Shown: positions 41,506-50,875 of the stretch, piece after piece
Numbering within the stretch: the first letter of the stretch is position 1
Layout: the number at the start of each line of letters is the position of its first letter
Assembly (NCBI GenBank): GCA_039933955.1
Contig: JBDTNB010000005.1
Location: 1 to 64,000, forward strand
DNA from: CFX2 sp039933955
Lineage (GTDB): Bacteria > Chloroflexota > Anaerolineae > Aggregatilineales > Phototrophicaceae
DNA: 64,000 nucleotides
Direction of reading: 5' to 3'
Notes under the pieces: generated by a model
Seen by the model: only the letters and a program-made list of their open reading frames with translations
Databases searched by the model: none
What the model was told of the DNA's origin: nothing
Made by a program: the position numbers and the translations under genes

Positions 41506-43269
41506 TTAGAACGCGAACTGAATCGCCTGTCCTGCCACGATATACCACGTAATGAAGATCGCGCACACGAACGCGCCCGTGTAAATGTGTCCCGTCTTGC
41601 GGAAGAAATAGGTCTCGATGAACGCCACGATAATCAGCAGCGGCACAAACTGGATGCCCACTATCGTCAGCAGCGATTCGCCCAACGGCAGCGGACTGCC
41701 GCCCATCAGCGGGATATATTGGATCAGCAGCATGATAAAAATGCCGCCCGCCAGCAGCGCCGCATTGACCAACATCGCCCGCCGCAGTGTCACTTCTTGC
41801 CGGAGCTGCCCGTTGATCGCCACGCTGGACACCAGAAAGAAAAACGCGAACGGGATCAAATAGGCCAGCGTGATATGGAATTGCAGGAGGTTCATCGGCT
41901 TCACCGCCAGCACCCACAACCGGAAATCGGTCTTGAACACGAAATCCGAGATGACTAGCAGCAGGTAGCCAAATCCCGTGATGCACACCGCCAGCAGCAG
42001 CGACTTGCCGATCTTGCGCCAGCTTAAACCGTTCGCCCAACTCACGCCATACGTTTGCCCGGTTGCGCCATTTTTGCGGTTGCTTTGGAAGTGCCAGATT
42101 AGGAACAGCACCAGCGTGATGATCCCGTTGCCGACTGCCCAAAGCATGATGCCCGATGTGATCGTCTGCGGGAAAAATGCGCTGGCCGGGATGAGTGTCG
42201 CCGCCTGATTTTGCAGCCAGAAAAATGTCAGCGCCGGGAGGATGATGCTCAGTGCCGCGCCAACCCACCACAGTGTACCTTTGGCCGGTTTTGCTTCCGG
42301 CAGTGGTTCGCTCAATTCGCTGAACCACGATCCCCCAAGCAGCAGTGCGCCTACCGGGAACAACGCCAGGATAAAACCGATAAATTGGATGAACGTCCCG
42401 ATTTCTTTCCAGTACCAGATTTGATCGGATACCGGCAGGCCATTACCGCCGCTAATCGTCCGTTGAATCCAGTCAATCGCGTAACCAATCGCCTCGGTTG
42501 AAATGTGGTCGTTGGGATGGGTTCCGCGTGGGGTATACAACTGCCGTGCTGTGCCATCTTCAATCGAGCCGTACAACTTGCCCGGTTCAATCGGATCAGT
42601 CGTGCCGAAAACCGTTTTCAGCTTTTCTGAGTTCACGACCTCTTTGCCCGTTGGGACGCCCCACATTAAATCCGAAAACTCGTCCCATTCACTGAAAATT
42701 ACTGCAAAGTTGCGCGGCCATGTCGTTGTGCCGTCCGCCGCGAACGGTGCGCCCGTCGATGAACCTGCGATGACGATGGATTTGTAATCATCCTGGTACG
42801 TGATCGCCGCTGCCAGCGACGCCCATCCACCCATCGAGTGACCTTCCAGTGCGATGTTATCTTTGTCCACGATGTCCAGCGAACGCAGGTATTTCAACCC
42901 ATCCGGCCCACCGAATCCGTTACCGAAGGCCGGAGGATCAGAATAGCCGTGTCCAGTTTGATCGAGCGCCAGTACCACATAACCGCGCCGCGCAAATTCG
43001 ATGGCGAATCCATCCTGAGTCTCGCGTGAATTAATGTAGCCGTGAATGGCGACGATACCCGGTGCAGGTGTTTTGGCACTGACGCCGTTCGGGATGTAGA
43101 GCAGGGCGCTCATTTCCGTGCCGTTCGTACCGGCGAAACGCACATCTTCTATTTTGATTGAGCCACCCGCCGTCTGGATGTAGGACGCCAGCAAACCGCC
43201 CACGAGCACGAGCAGCAGGGCGACACCCAACAAATAATAGGTTCTTCGTTGATTGTTCTGGTCTGACAT
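41506..43269 (-). CDS. Alpha/beta hydrolase with C-terminal multi-helix membrane domain
   Basis: A 587-aa membrane protein. An N-terminal helix (YLLGVALLLVLVGGLLASYI) is followed by an alpha/beta hydrolase domain, residues 40-270: GIVAIHGYINSRE (oxyanion side), LALDQTGHGYSD, and the nucleophile elbow ALEGHSMGGWASLA. A late ARQLYTPRGTHPNDHIS provides a candidate His. From about residue 290 there are seven or eight membrane helices with polar loops. The hydrolase should face outside. The combination resembles predicted membrane esterases or acyl-transfer proteins; the substrate is unknown. A minus-strand frame of 277 aa in another register is a shadow. Confidence 0.85.
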   Translation of the reverse strand: MSDQNNQRRTYYLLGVALLLVLVGGLLASYIQTAGGSIKIEDVRFAGTNGTEMSALLYIPNGVSAKTPAPGIVAIHGYINSRETQDGFAIEFARRGYVVLALDQTGHGYSDPPAFGNGFGGPDGLKYLRSLDIVDKDNIALEGHSMGGWASLAAAITYQDDYKSIVIAGSSTGAPFAADGTTTWPRNFAVIFSEWDEFSDLMWGVPTGKEVVNSEKLKTVFGTTDPIEPGKLYGSIEDGTARQLYTPRGTHPNDHISTEAIGYAIDWIQRTISGGNGLPVSDQIWYWKEIGTFIQFIGFILALFPVGALLLGGSWFSELSEPLPEAKPAKGTLWWVGAALSIILPALTFFWLQNQAATLIPASAFFPQTITSGIMLWAVGNGIITLVLFLIWHFQSNRKNGATGQTYGVSWANGLSWRKIGKSLLLAVCITGFGYLLLVISDFVFKTDFRLWVLAVKPMNLLQFHITLAYLIPFAFFFLVSSVAINGQLRQEVTLRRAMLVNAALLAGGIFIMLLIQYIPLMGGSPLPLGESLLTIVGIQFVPLLIIVAFIETYFFRKTGHIYTGAFVCAIFITWYIVAGQAIQFAF

Positions 43270-43533
43270 AAATCTATTCCCCCAAAATATTTGAAGACTC
43301 GCGGACTAAAGAAATCTATTTTGTGTTTTGAAAACCGTCTCCTTTCAAACTGCCTGACGACATTCCAATAAATCTAACGCGCATTCGATAAATTGAGCAG
43401 TCCATATGAATCCAATACCAGGCCTATTACAAAATATACTTTTCAAGTGAGATATATTTAATCTTAACGTAATTTTGAAGGGAAAGACATTAATATAGAA
43501 TTGAAAAACAATTTAGGCGCAATAGGAAATCAA

Positions 43534-43908
43534 ATGCCACATCAAGTATCCACAGGCAAACACCCGGACATTATCGTGCTTCGCTATTATGGCAACATCG
43601 AAACCGAGGACATCCTTACCGACCCGGAAGAACTTCACTTGAATGATGACCATCCCAAATATCTGTTGGCGGACGCGGGCGAAGTACACCCCGTCGTTCC
43701 AGAGGGAATGTGGGAGCGCGTTCAGCACAGTATCATCAGTCACAAAAATCTGGCGCATATCGCGATTTTTGTGAAGTCTGGCCCGCTGCGGGTATTGATG
43801 GGCGCGGTGGTCAAATTGAGCCGTCAGGGGAAGCGCGTCACACTCCACAACACCTACGAAGAAGCTGAGACCCATTTACTGAGCTTGGTCAACAGCGCCC
43901 ACGCTTAA
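43534..43908 (+). CDS. STAS/SpoIIAA-like small protein
   Basis: About 124 aa from the ATG that follows ATAGGAAATCAA; a TTG 33 bases earlier is less likely. The pattern (DIIVLRYYGNIETEDILTD, YLLADAGEVHPVVPEG, HIAIFVKSGPLRVLMGAVV, RVTLHNTYEEAETHLLSLV) matches the alternating fold of SpoIIAA/STAS-type proteins and of two other small proteins here. Unlike those, it has no TIR-type neighbour. It stands alone in a 600-base plus-strand pocket between the hydrolase and radA. Confidence 0.65.
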   Translation: MPHQVSTGKHPDIIVLRYYGNIETEDILTDPEELHLNDDHPKYLLADAGEVHPVVPEGMWERVQHSIISHKNLAHIAIFVKSGPLRVLMGAVVKLSRQGKRVTLHNTYEEAETHLLSLVNSAHA

Positions 43909-44101
43909 TCAAACCATTCAGCTCATCGCAATCGTACTTTGAAACGGTTCATCGTCGAATCACTTTGCAAGTTGCCCGCTTTCTGTTGAAACTCAGTTTT
44001 GTTAGCCAGTCGCTTTCAAGAAGCCCTGTCCATCAAAATATGAGACTTCAGGGGTTTTATCTTTCACTCATCCCTCACCCCTCGTTACTCATCGCTTTCC
44101 C

Positions 44102-45478
44102 TCAATCTTTCGGCAGCGCAATCGCCAGCGCCTCCGCCACATTCCGCACCTCGATCAATTTGAGCGTTGGTGGCAAATTATCAACCGGGCGGCGCGTTTT
44201 GGGGACGAGCGCCCGCTTGAAACCCAACTTGGCCGCCTCATTCAACCGCGCCGAAAGCTGACCTACCGCCCGCAGTTCGCCGCTCAAACCAACTTCGCCC
44301 ACAATCGCCAGATCAGCCGGAACAGCCTTATCCACATAACTGGATGCCATCGCGATTGCCATCGCCAGATCGGTTGCCGGTTCGCTTACCTTCATGCCGC
44401 CGATCACGTTCACGAAAATATCCTGTTCGTGCAGCTTCAAACCGACTCGTTTGCTCAGTACCGCGCTGATGAGCAGCAGCCGGTTCAAGTCTACACCGTT
44501 GGGTGTCCGGCGCGGGTTGCCGAACGAGGTTTGACTCGTCAATGCCTGCACTTCCACCAGCAGCGGACGAGTCCCCTCCATCGTGATGGCAATGGCTGAA
44601 CCTGGTGCATTGATGACCCGCTCCGCCAAAAATGCTTCGGATGGGTTAGACACTTCCGTCATACCATCGCCCGCCATCTCGAAAACCCCGACCTCGCTCG
44701 TCGCCCCAAAACGATTTTTCACACTTCGCAGCAAACGGAACGCCTGGAATGGATCGCCTTCCAGATACAGCACCGTATCCACGATATGTTCCAGCACACG
44801 CGGCCCCGCGATGCTGCCTTCTTTGGTCACATGCCCGACCAAAAACACGCTGATTCCGCTCGATTTGGCGAGATGCTGCAAGCGGCTGGCGCATTCCCGC
44901 ACCTGTGACACACTTCCCGGCGACGACTCACTCTCGTCGATATACATCGTCTGAATCGAGTCGATCACCAGAATGGTCGGGTTAATTTGCTGCACATGCT
45001 CGAAAATCGTGCCCAGGTTGGTTTCCGTCAGCAGGAATAAATCCTCCGCCGCCAGACCGAGCCGGTCAGCCCGCATTTTGATCTGCCTTGCCGATTCTTC
45101 ACCGCTGACATATAGCACGGTTCCTGCGTTATCTGCTAATAAATTAGAAATCTGTAATATTAATGTCGATTTGCCGATCCCCGGCTCACCACCAATGAGG
45201 ATAATGCTCCCCGGCACGATGCCACCGCCCAGCACCCGGTTGAATTCTTCGACAGGCACAAACAACCGCTCACCCACGTCGCCGCTGACTTCACGCAGGC
45301 GCTGAGGCACAGCCCGCGCCGCACCAGTAGGCTGTCGATTTTGCTTGGCAGGTTTGGCGACCTCGACAACTTCTTCGACCATCGTGTTGAATTGACCGCA
45401 GTTTGGGCAGCGGCCAAACCCCTTCGGCGACTGGTAGCCGCAGTTTTGGCAGACATATTTTGAGCGTGTTTTCGCCAT
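44102..45478 (-). CDS. radA: DNA repair protein RadA
   Basis: RadA (Sms) promotes branch migration during recombination. The 458-aa length is normal. It has the zinc finger YVCQNCGYQSPKGFGRCPNC at the N-terminus, Walker A GGEPGIGKSTLILQ near residue 95, the RadA-specific LLRSVKNRFGATSEVGVFEM, and a C-terminal Lon-protease-like domain (INVIGGMKVSEPATDLAMA, then LSGELRAVGQLSARLNEA). The MITE copy B lies in its upstream region, 54 bases before the ATG. Confidence 0.97.
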   Translation of the reverse strand: MAKTRSKYVCQNCGYQSPKGFGRCPNCGQFNTMVEEVVEVAKPAKQNRQPTGAARAVPQRLREVSGDVGERLFVPVEEFNRVLGGGIVPGSIILIGGEPGIGKSTLILQISNLLADNAGTVLYVSGEESARQIKMRADRLGLAAEDLFLLTETNLGTIFEHVQQINPTILVIDSIQTMYIDESESSPGSVSQVRECASRLQHLAKSSGISVFLVGHVTKEGSIAGPRVLEHIVDTVLYLEGDPFQAFRLLRSVKNRFGATSEVGVFEMAGDGMTEVSNPSEAFLAERVINAPGSAIAITMEGTRPLLVEVQALTSQTSFGNPRRTPNGVDLNRLLLISAVLSKRVGLKLHEQDIFVNVIGGMKVSEPATDLAMAIAMASSYVDKAVPADLAIVGEVGLSGELRAVGQLSARLNEAAKLGFKRALVPKTRRPVDNLPPTLKLIEVRNVAEALAIALPKD

Positions 45479-45532
45479 GATATTTCTCGTGTACTGAACA
45501 GATGTGCTAAAATGTGATTATAACATACTGGG

Positions 45533-45693
45533 GCACTAAACGGTGGGTGGCGAATTTTAGCTGATTCGCTTCAAAGATTTAGGCCACAAAGGCTCATAAG
45601 CGGCGTTTTAAGCCCCCTCTCAACGCAGTGGGGAGGGGGTTTGGGGGAGGGGATAGCCTTAAAACTCGCGCCCACCACTTATTGCAGTCCTAC
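45533..45693. mobile_element. MITE-like element, copy B
   Basis: 161 bp bounded by a perfect 9-bp duplication, CATACTGGG at 45524-45532 and 45694-45702. The right terminal repeat, read on the minus strand, is GTAGGACTGCAATAAGTGG; the left end, GCACTAAACGGTGGG, is a shortened match. The G-rich core is at 45613-45652. Inner arms GCGTTTTAAG and CTTAAAACTCGC flank the core. It lies just upstream of radA and could affect its promoter. Confidence 0.88.
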
Positions 45694-45842
45694 CATACTG
45701 GGTACATAATTAATAAGAGGCTGATTCTTCTCGGTGGCCTCTGTGGTTCAATTTGACTTTGCTGCGATAGGCCTACGGCAATCCACTGACCAATTGAAAC
45801 TCCCTTAAGATATGTTATCCTTAAAGTAATGAAGATCGGATT

Positions 45843-46424
45843 TTGATTTTGCGAGGAAGTGGAATCCTGAACCGACATTTCGCTGCACTAACCCTGGTTT
45901 GCGCGCTGCTGTTCACCGCCTGTAATGGTGCGGCTAGCCCAACCAATACCCCTGTACCGGTGTCTGTTATTGAATCAACCCAGATGCCTGCGTCGGTTGC
46001 TCCGGATGTGACCTCAATTACAGCCAATGTTATTCAGGTTGCGGGCGATCCCAACACCCCCGTTGAGGCTGATAATTTTTATGTCGCCCCCGTCAAAGCC
46101 GATGATGAAAGTGTCGTCGGTACGATGCTCTATCTCAATCAGGCGAATTCCCATGTGGTGTTCATTCGCTTTCCCAAAGACGCCCAACCGGGAACCTATC
46201 CCATCGTGAGCGGCTATAGCGAAAATTTTGATGGCTCCACCACCACCGCCAATTACATTGACCAGACCCACGATCCGGCCATGCAGTTTGCGGCGACTGG
46301 TGGAACCTTTACGATCCAATCGGCAGGGGATAGCTATACAGGCACATTCGAATTTCCGGCAGCCGATGACTCCGGTAAGACCGTGACCGTCAGCGGTACG
46401 TTTGTGAATTTGAAATTGCCTTAG
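45843..46424 (+). CDS. Secreted lipoprotein of unknown function (193 aa)
   Basis: The signal peptide HFAALTLVCALLFTAC ends in a lipobox with Cys27. A Pro/Thr/Val linker follows to about residue 55. The mature domain is beta-rich (DNFYVAPVKADDESVVGTML, GTYPIVSGYSENFDGS, GTFTIQSAGDSYTGTFEF) and looks like a small beta-sandwich, with no catalytic motif. The start is TTG; a GCGAGGAA string downstream of it suggests the true start might be a later non-ATG codon. It is probably anchored to the outer face of the membrane. Confidence 0.72.
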   Translation: MILRGSGILNRHFAALTLVCALLFTACNGAASPTNTPVPVSVIESTQMPASVAPDVTSITANVIQVAGDPNTPVEADNFYVAPVKADDESVVGTMLYLNQANSHVVFIRFPKDAQPGTYPIVSGYSENFDGSTTTANYIDQTHDPAMQFAATGGTFTIQSAGDSYTGTFEFPAADDSGKTVTVSGTFVNLKLP

Positions 46425-46434
46425 GCTAGTTGGG

Positions 46435-46629
46435 TCAGAACCCTTTGTAATCAGTATCAACGGCGTCGAACCGTGCCTGTCGCTCGGTAGTGGCTTCCTG
46501 CGCCAACGCCGCCAGTGCTTTACAAACCGCCTCGTCGCCCAGCTTGGCTTTCATCAGGATCGCCAGAAGTTCTTTCGAAAGCTGCTCAATCTGGTTGAGC
46601 TGTTTGTTGGAGATGGATTCAAAATTCAC
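46435..46629 (-). CDS. Small hypothetical protein (64 aa)
   Basis: An acidic, helix-rich protein starting at GTG (MNFESISNKQLNQIEQLSKE) with LLAILMKAKLGDEAVCKALA in the middle and YKGF at the end. No family recognised. It converges with the lipoprotein gene, with 10 bases between stops, and shares direction with the CAP/LysM gene 63 bases upstream. Its helical register and clean frame support it as a gene, but confidence is limited by size. Confidence 0.5.
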   Translation of the reverse strand: MNFESISNKQLNQIEQLSKELLAILMKAKLGDEAVCKALAALAQEATTERQARFDAVDTDYKGF

Positions 46630-46692
46630 ATTGGTTTACTTTCAATAGAGGGTAGACCGTTAAACGACCCTCATGAGCGGCGGTAAGGATAG

Positions 46693-47805
46693 TCACCGTT
46701 TGCGTTTACGGCGTGTGAACTCAACTCCGGCTGCCAGCAGCACCCCAACCTGGATCACCAGTGCCACAATCAGCCAGGGCGATGTGCCGGGGCGGGTAAT
46801 GATTACGCCCGCCTGTGTCGCCTCGATAGGTTTGTCGATCAATGCCGCATTTTCCACACCCTGTGTCGTCGCTAATGATGCCGGTTCAGTGCTGGTCGCC
46901 AGCAGCATCGCCACCGCTTGTGGTACGCTGTTTGAAGTCGCCGCAAGCATGTGCGTTGGCACTTGAGTCGGCACAGCGGCGGCGTCATTTGCAACCATCA
47001 AAGTCGGCGCGATCAATGTAGGTTCAGATGTCGGTTCCGGCGTGGGTGTGCCGGTAGGTGGGTCGCCCCCCGGTGTTGGTGTATAGGTTCCAGCGTGGGG
47101 CATCACCAAAAATACAGCCCCCGGTTCGAGTTTGCGGATGTCATCCTGCGTGAGTCCGTTCAGCGCTAACATAGTCGGGATGTCATTCCAGGTATAACCG
47201 TAAATCAGCGCGATGTCGCCCAGCGTTTCTCCTGGCTGGATTTCATGCATAATGTTGCCATGCTCATCCACTCCCAGGACATAAGACGGCGGTGCTTGTG
47301 GTGCGCCGCCTGCGTTCGATGCCGCTGGCGGGACATAAGCTTGCCCACTGGGATTGCCGAACACCAATACATAACTTGACCAATCGGTTCCATGCGCGGT
47401 GGCGATCCCCACTTCCTGATAACGTGCATTGATGAGACCGCGATAATGGATGGCTGAATTAATCCAGAACACCCAGGCATCATTGGTGGTCGCGATTGTC
47501 CCGCAGTAGATATTTTCGCTCACATCCGTCGATGGATAACCATAGGCGCTGGCACGGGTGCGCGGGCTGGAACCGTCCAGGTGGATATGCGCGATGGCAC
47601 AGCTATTCTGGATCATCCACTGCGCTTGGCTTTGTGCCGCGCCAGACAGTGCTCCATTCAAAGTATACCCTGACAGTCCTTGCGAAGCGCGCAAATTATT
47701 GATGCGCCCCAGTAGATCGCCGACTTCGTCCTGCGCGGTGAGCACCTGCGCAGAAGTGGCGATGATACAGAAACCGATGAGCATCACAAAGAGTTTCAAT
47801 TTCAT
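46693..47805 (-). CDS. CAP-domain and LysM protein with C-terminal membrane anchor
   Basis: A 370-aa extracytoplasmic protein. A signal peptide (LFVMLIGFCIIATSAQVLTA) precedes a CAP/SCP domain, residues 28-160 (INNLRASQGLSGYTLNGALS, AQSQAQWMIQ, VSENIYCG, YRGLINARYQEVGIA). A LysM-type domain spans about 185-240 (HEIQPGETLGDIALIYGYTW), which would bind peptidoglycan. A long Pro/Thr linker (TPTPGGDPPTGTPTPEPT) and a final helix SPWLIVALVIQVGVLLAAGV with RRKRKR complete it. The role is probably cell-wall associated; CAP proteins have varied functions. Confidence 0.9.
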   Translation of the reverse strand: MKLKLFVMLIGFCIIATSAQVLTAQDEVGDLLGRINNLRASQGLSGYTLNGALSGAAQSQAQWMIQNSCAIAHIHLDGSSPRTRASAYGYPSTDVSENIYCGTIATTNDAWVFWINSAIHYRGLINARYQEVGIATAHGTDWSSYVLVFGNPSGQAYVPPAASNAGGAPQAPPSYVLGVDEHGNIMHEIQPGETLGDIALIYGYTWNDIPTMLALNGLTQDDIRKLEPGAVFLVMPHAGTYTPTPGGDPPTGTPTPEPTSEPTLIAPTLMVANDAAAVPTQVPTHMLAATSNSVPQAVAMLLATSTEPASLATTQGVENAALIDKPIEATQAGVIITRPGTSPWLIVALVIQVGVLLAAGVEFTRRKRKR

Positions 47806-47997
47806 GGGGCGTATTGTAGCACCCGTCTTTCAACCCGTCCATCCGCGCGATTCGCTCCCTCAATCGAGGAGTTTACGGGTGATTATTAAATCTTTCGTCA
47901 CTCTTGAATACGTTAAGGGTTCTTTAAAGTACCTGTTGATCTATCATGATATATTAAACGAACGGGCGGGTTAACCGCGAAAACAAAGGTGGCTGAA

Positions 47998-48642
47998 ATG
48001 ATTGCAAATGACAACACGGTTCGTGTTATGTTGGTGATTATGTTCAGTTACTTGCTGGGGTCTATCCCAACAGCCTACTTGGTCGCAAAAGCTAAGGGCA
48101 TCAATATTTTTGAGGTTGGCAGCGGCAATATGGGCGCGACCAACGTGATGCGTTCCCTCGGTTTTGGCTGGGGCATCTTCGTCTGGTTCTGCGACAGCCT
48201 GAAGGGCATCGTCGCTATCCTGCTTGCCACCCTGCTCATGCCCGATTACCCCGGCACTGCCACCGCTGTTTCCGCTACCGTCGCTGTAGTCGGTCATAAC
48301 TGGTCACTTTTTGCCCTGCTCTTCACTGGTACACTGCGCGGCGGCAAGGGCGCGGCCATCTGGTTCGGGACGATGCTCGTGATGGCTCCCTTCCAGGTCA
48401 TTGCCGGGATGTGCTTGCTCGGCGGCCTGATTATCGCTTCTACCCGCTATGTATCACTGGCTGTGCTCGGCATGTTCGCGCTCTCAACCTTATGGGTCAT
48501 TGTCCTCATCGGTCAGCATGAGATGCATATCGAATACATCTTCTACTTTTTGACCGTCACCGCTATGATCCTCTATCGCTTCCGCGAAAATATTCAACGC
48601 TTGCTGGCCGGTACGGAACGCCGTCTCGGAGAAGGCGCATAA
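47998..48642 (+). CDS. plsY: Glycerol-3-phosphate acyltransferase PlsY
   Basis: PlsY is a membrane enzyme that makes lysophosphatidate from acyl-phosphate and glycerol-3-phosphate, the first step of phospholipid synthesis. The protein (214 aa from the ATG after AAAGGTGG) has the signature SYLLGSIPTAYLVAK, the phosphate loop GSGNMGATNVMRSLG (GSGNxGATN), VVGHNWSLF and the GGKGAA loop. The usual Pro after GSGN is Met here. Several helices follow. It is slightly longer than the common 190-200 aa at the C-terminus (ENIQRLLAGTERRLGEG). Confidence 0.94.
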   Translation: MIANDNTVRVMLVIMFSYLLGSIPTAYLVAKAKGINIFEVGSGNMGATNVMRSLGFGWGIFVWFCDSLKGIVAILLATLLMPDYPGTATAVSATVAVVGHNWSLFALLFTGTLRGGKGAAIWFGTMLVMAPFQVIAGMCLLGGLIIASTRYVSLAVLGMFALSTLWVIVLIGQHEMHIEYIFYFLTVTAMILYRFRENIQRLLAGTERRLGEGA

Positions 48643-48644
48643 TC

Positions 48645-49370
48645 CTGAAATTCGGAACCACTGTATCCGATAATGTTCGTGAAATCCTAACCGCTGCGCT
48701 GATAATGGCAGCGGTTTTGCTGTCCGCTTGTTCCAGCACGCCTACGCCACCGCAAATAACAGGTGGGCCGATTGTTGTGACTGCTAACCCAACTATCGCC
48801 GCAGCGCTGGACGCTACCCAGACTGTAAACAATCAGACTGAAATCGCCGCCACTGTCGCCGCCGTCCTGACGGGCACAACTGCCCCCCCCAGAATACCAA
48901 CGATTGCCGGTGATGATCGTCCAACGCTGCCTCCCACCTGGACAGCGACCTTTACCCCAACCGATTCGCCGCCCACAGCCACCATCACGCCATCGCCCAC
49001 GCCCACCATCACCCCAACCTTGAGCGAGACCGCGATTTGCGACGCCTTTTTCACGGTCAATAATATCAAACCGGGACAAGTCCTCGCCTGGAAAAGCAAA
49101 ATCACAATCTACTTGAACGCCGTCCCGCCCGATTCAAAAGTGCGTTTTGTGGCGGTCAACCACTTCACCCAGAAAAATCTGGGCGCAGATTTACCCGGCG
49201 GTCAATCCAATATCATGGAACTGGCCGTCAGCAACCTGCCCGGAACCGGTCAATACGATTGGACTCTGGTCGTCAAAACCCCGAATTATGGCGACATCTG
49301 CAAACAGAGCGGCTGGTTTCTCGCCACTGGCCCTGTCTCCACTCGCGCCGAAGAATCCCAAACCCGTTGA
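48645..49370 (+). CDS. Secreted lipoprotein, start codon unclear
   Basis: The first ATG in frame (48705) gives MAAVLLSAC, which leaves only eight residues before the lipobox Cys and no positive charge, too short for a signal peptide. Reading upstream in the same frame gives LKFGTTVSDNVREILTAALI, so translation probably begins at a non-ATG codon such as CTG 48645, three bases after plsY ends, perhaps by coupling. The mature protein has a Thr/Pro linker (TPSPTPTITPTLS) and a 90-residue beta-rich domain (FFTVNNIKPGQVLAWKSKIT, GQYDWTLVVKTPNYGDIC) with two Cys. Function unknown. Confidence 0.65.
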   Translation: MKFGTTVSDNVREILTAALIMAAVLLSACSSTPTPPQITGGPIVVTANPTIAAALDATQTVNNQTEIAATVAAVLTGTTAPPRIPTIAGDDRPTLPPTWTATFTPTDSPPTATITPSPTPTITPTLSETAICDAFFTVNNIKPGQVLAWKSKITIYLNAVPPDSKVRFVAVNHFTQKNLGADLPGGQSNIMELAVSNLPGTGQYDWTLVVKTPNYGDICKQSGWFLATGPVSTRAEESQTR

Positions 49371-49421
49371 TTCTTCCCGCTATTCCAAATAATTTTCTTG
49401 ATTTAAATCTTTTGTTTTGCT

Positions 49422-49457
49422 CCCCTCTCTGTACACGGGGAGGGGCCGGGGGAGGGG
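49422..49457 (+). repeat. G-rich dispersed repeat, copy 9
   Basis: CCCCTCTCTGTACACGGGG followed by AGGGG, CC, GGGGG and AGGGG. The GTACACGGGG centre matches copy 7 inside the DegT gene. It overlaps no gene and lies just past the class V aminotransferase stop. Confidence 0.8.
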
Positions 49458-49460
49458 TTC

Positions 49461-50663
49461 CTACGTTACAAAACTCCGCGACTTCGTGTGCGACTTCCAA
49501 CTGCCATCCTCGATAATCGCCGCAATAGTATCCATCACCTGCTGAATCTCGGCGTCGGTATTGTAAAAATGCGGCGCAACCCGGATGCCCGCCCCTTCGC
49601 GATAATCAATCACGATATTCCGCGCCAATAATTCGCGCGAGATTTCATAGGCATTCTCGCCCGGACGCAGTGTGACCGTCCCCGCGCGCGAAGCCGGGTC
49701 GCGCGGCGAGTTCACCGCATAGCCCGCTTGATCCGCCAACTCGATCAACCATTCCGTCTGCCGCAGTGATTTCGCCCGAATATTTTCGACACCCACTGCC
49801 GCGATAATTTCCGTGCCCGGTTGGATACTATACAGCGCCGGGATCGCCGGAGTCCCATTTGCCAGCCGATAGGCATCTTCCCGCAGCGTAAAATGCTCCA
49901 CATCAAACGCGAATGGCTGCTGCTGTGCGAACCATCCCGTAATTTTTGGATTCAGCGTCGTCAATAAATCCGGGCGCACATACATGAACACCCCACCCGG
50001 CCCGCCGCATAACCATTTCAGCGTCCCGCCGATGTAAAAATCGACATTCGTCGCCGTCACATCCACCGGGATGATGCCCACGCTGTGATAGCCGTTGAGC
50101 AGCACTTGCGCCCCGATCTGATGCGCTTTTTGCACAATCGCCGCAACCGGCATGATGTACGCGCTGCGAAACAACACATGGCTGACCGACACCAACCGCG
50201 TCCGTTCGTCAATCGCATCCAGCAGTTCATCCGTGTCGATGCCGATTCCATCCCGGCTCGAAACCATCACGAATTCCATCTGCGGTAGCATCGCCCGCAG
50301 CGTATACACATCCGACGGAAAATCCTGATCGGTCATGACGATTTTGTTGCGTTTTGAATCGCTGAAATCCAACCCGCTCATCAGGATGCTGTTGGCAATG
50401 CTGGCATTCTCATGCACAAGCACACTTCCGGCAGGTGCGCCCATCAACGGCGCAATTTTATCGCCCGCCGCGCCTTTGATGTCCCACCAACCCGCGCCCC
50501 ACGCCCGCACGCCCAGCGTCGCCCACGTATCGGCATATTCCCGCAAACGATCATAGACTCCGCGCGGCATCGCCCCCAGCGAATTGCTAATCAGGTAATT
50601 GCAGGTCGCCAGAATCGGGAATTCCTCCCGCCATTTCAACAATTCATCATTTGGGTTGTTCAT
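49461..50663 (-). CDS. Class V aminotransferase (kynureninase/desulfurase-like)
   Basis: A 400-aa fold-type I PLP enzyme. TCNYLISNSLGAMPRGVYDRL opens the domain, VLVHENASIANSILMSGLDF forms the phosphate region, and GGTLKWLCGGPGGVFMYVRP carries the expected PLP Lys, as in kynureninase-like proteins. At the position of the Asp that holds the pyridine nitrogen (D in V-D-G-x-H), this protein has NGYHSVG, an Asn. That change could lower or alter activity. The C-terminus (GIRVAPHFYNTDAEIQQVMD) is typical. It stands alone and the substrate is unknown. Confidence 0.88.
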   Translation of the reverse strand: MNNPNDELLKWREEFPILATCNYLISNSLGAMPRGVYDRLREYADTWATLGVRAWGAGWWDIKGAAGDKIAPLMGAPAGSVLVHENASIANSILMSGLDFSDSKRNKIVMTDQDFPSDVYTLRAMLPQMEFVMVSSRDGIGIDTDELLDAIDERTRLVSVSHVLFRSAYIMPVAAIVQKAHQIGAQVLLNGYHSVGIIPVDVTATNVDFYIGGTLKWLCGGPGGVFMYVRPDLLTTLNPKITGWFAQQQPFAFDVEHFTLREDAYRLANGTPAIPALYSIQPGTEIIAAVGVENIRAKSLRQTEWLIELADQAGYAVNSPRDPASRAGTVTLRPGENAYEISRELLARNIVIDYREGAGIRVAPHFYNTDAEIQQVMDTIAAIIEDGSWKSHTKSRSFVT

Positions 50664-50818
50664 AAAAATCTGTCTAACTTACTGCATCGCGAGGGTTCAA
50701 CTATACCACGCGCCGGGGCGATTGCCTTGAGGCCATATCCTGAAAAGCAAGACGGAACAGGAGATTATTCACAGATCGTTATAAAATCATTCGCCAGAGG
50801 TTTGTACTCGCCTTCGTA

Positions 50819-50855
50819 GGGGACGACCTTGACCGTTTTGGGTCATGTCGTCCCC
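50819..50855. repeat. TGTAGGG palindrome with inner stem
   Basis: After CGTAGG, GGGGACGAC pairs with GTCGTCCCC and an inner TGACC pairs with GGTCA around GTTTTG. It is located between the class V aminotransferase and Mrr genes, in a 311-base gap otherwise made of the Mrr remnant (50876-50974) and unassigned sequence. Confidence 0.7.
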
Positions 50856-50875
50856 TTAATCCAACTTATGAAATT

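Noticed and set aside
41495..42328. A 277-aa minus-strand frame within the membrane hydrolase gene
   Set aside because: It lies in another register over the C-terminal helices, is rich in Arg/His/Gly without domains, and the hydrolase frame is clearly the coding one.
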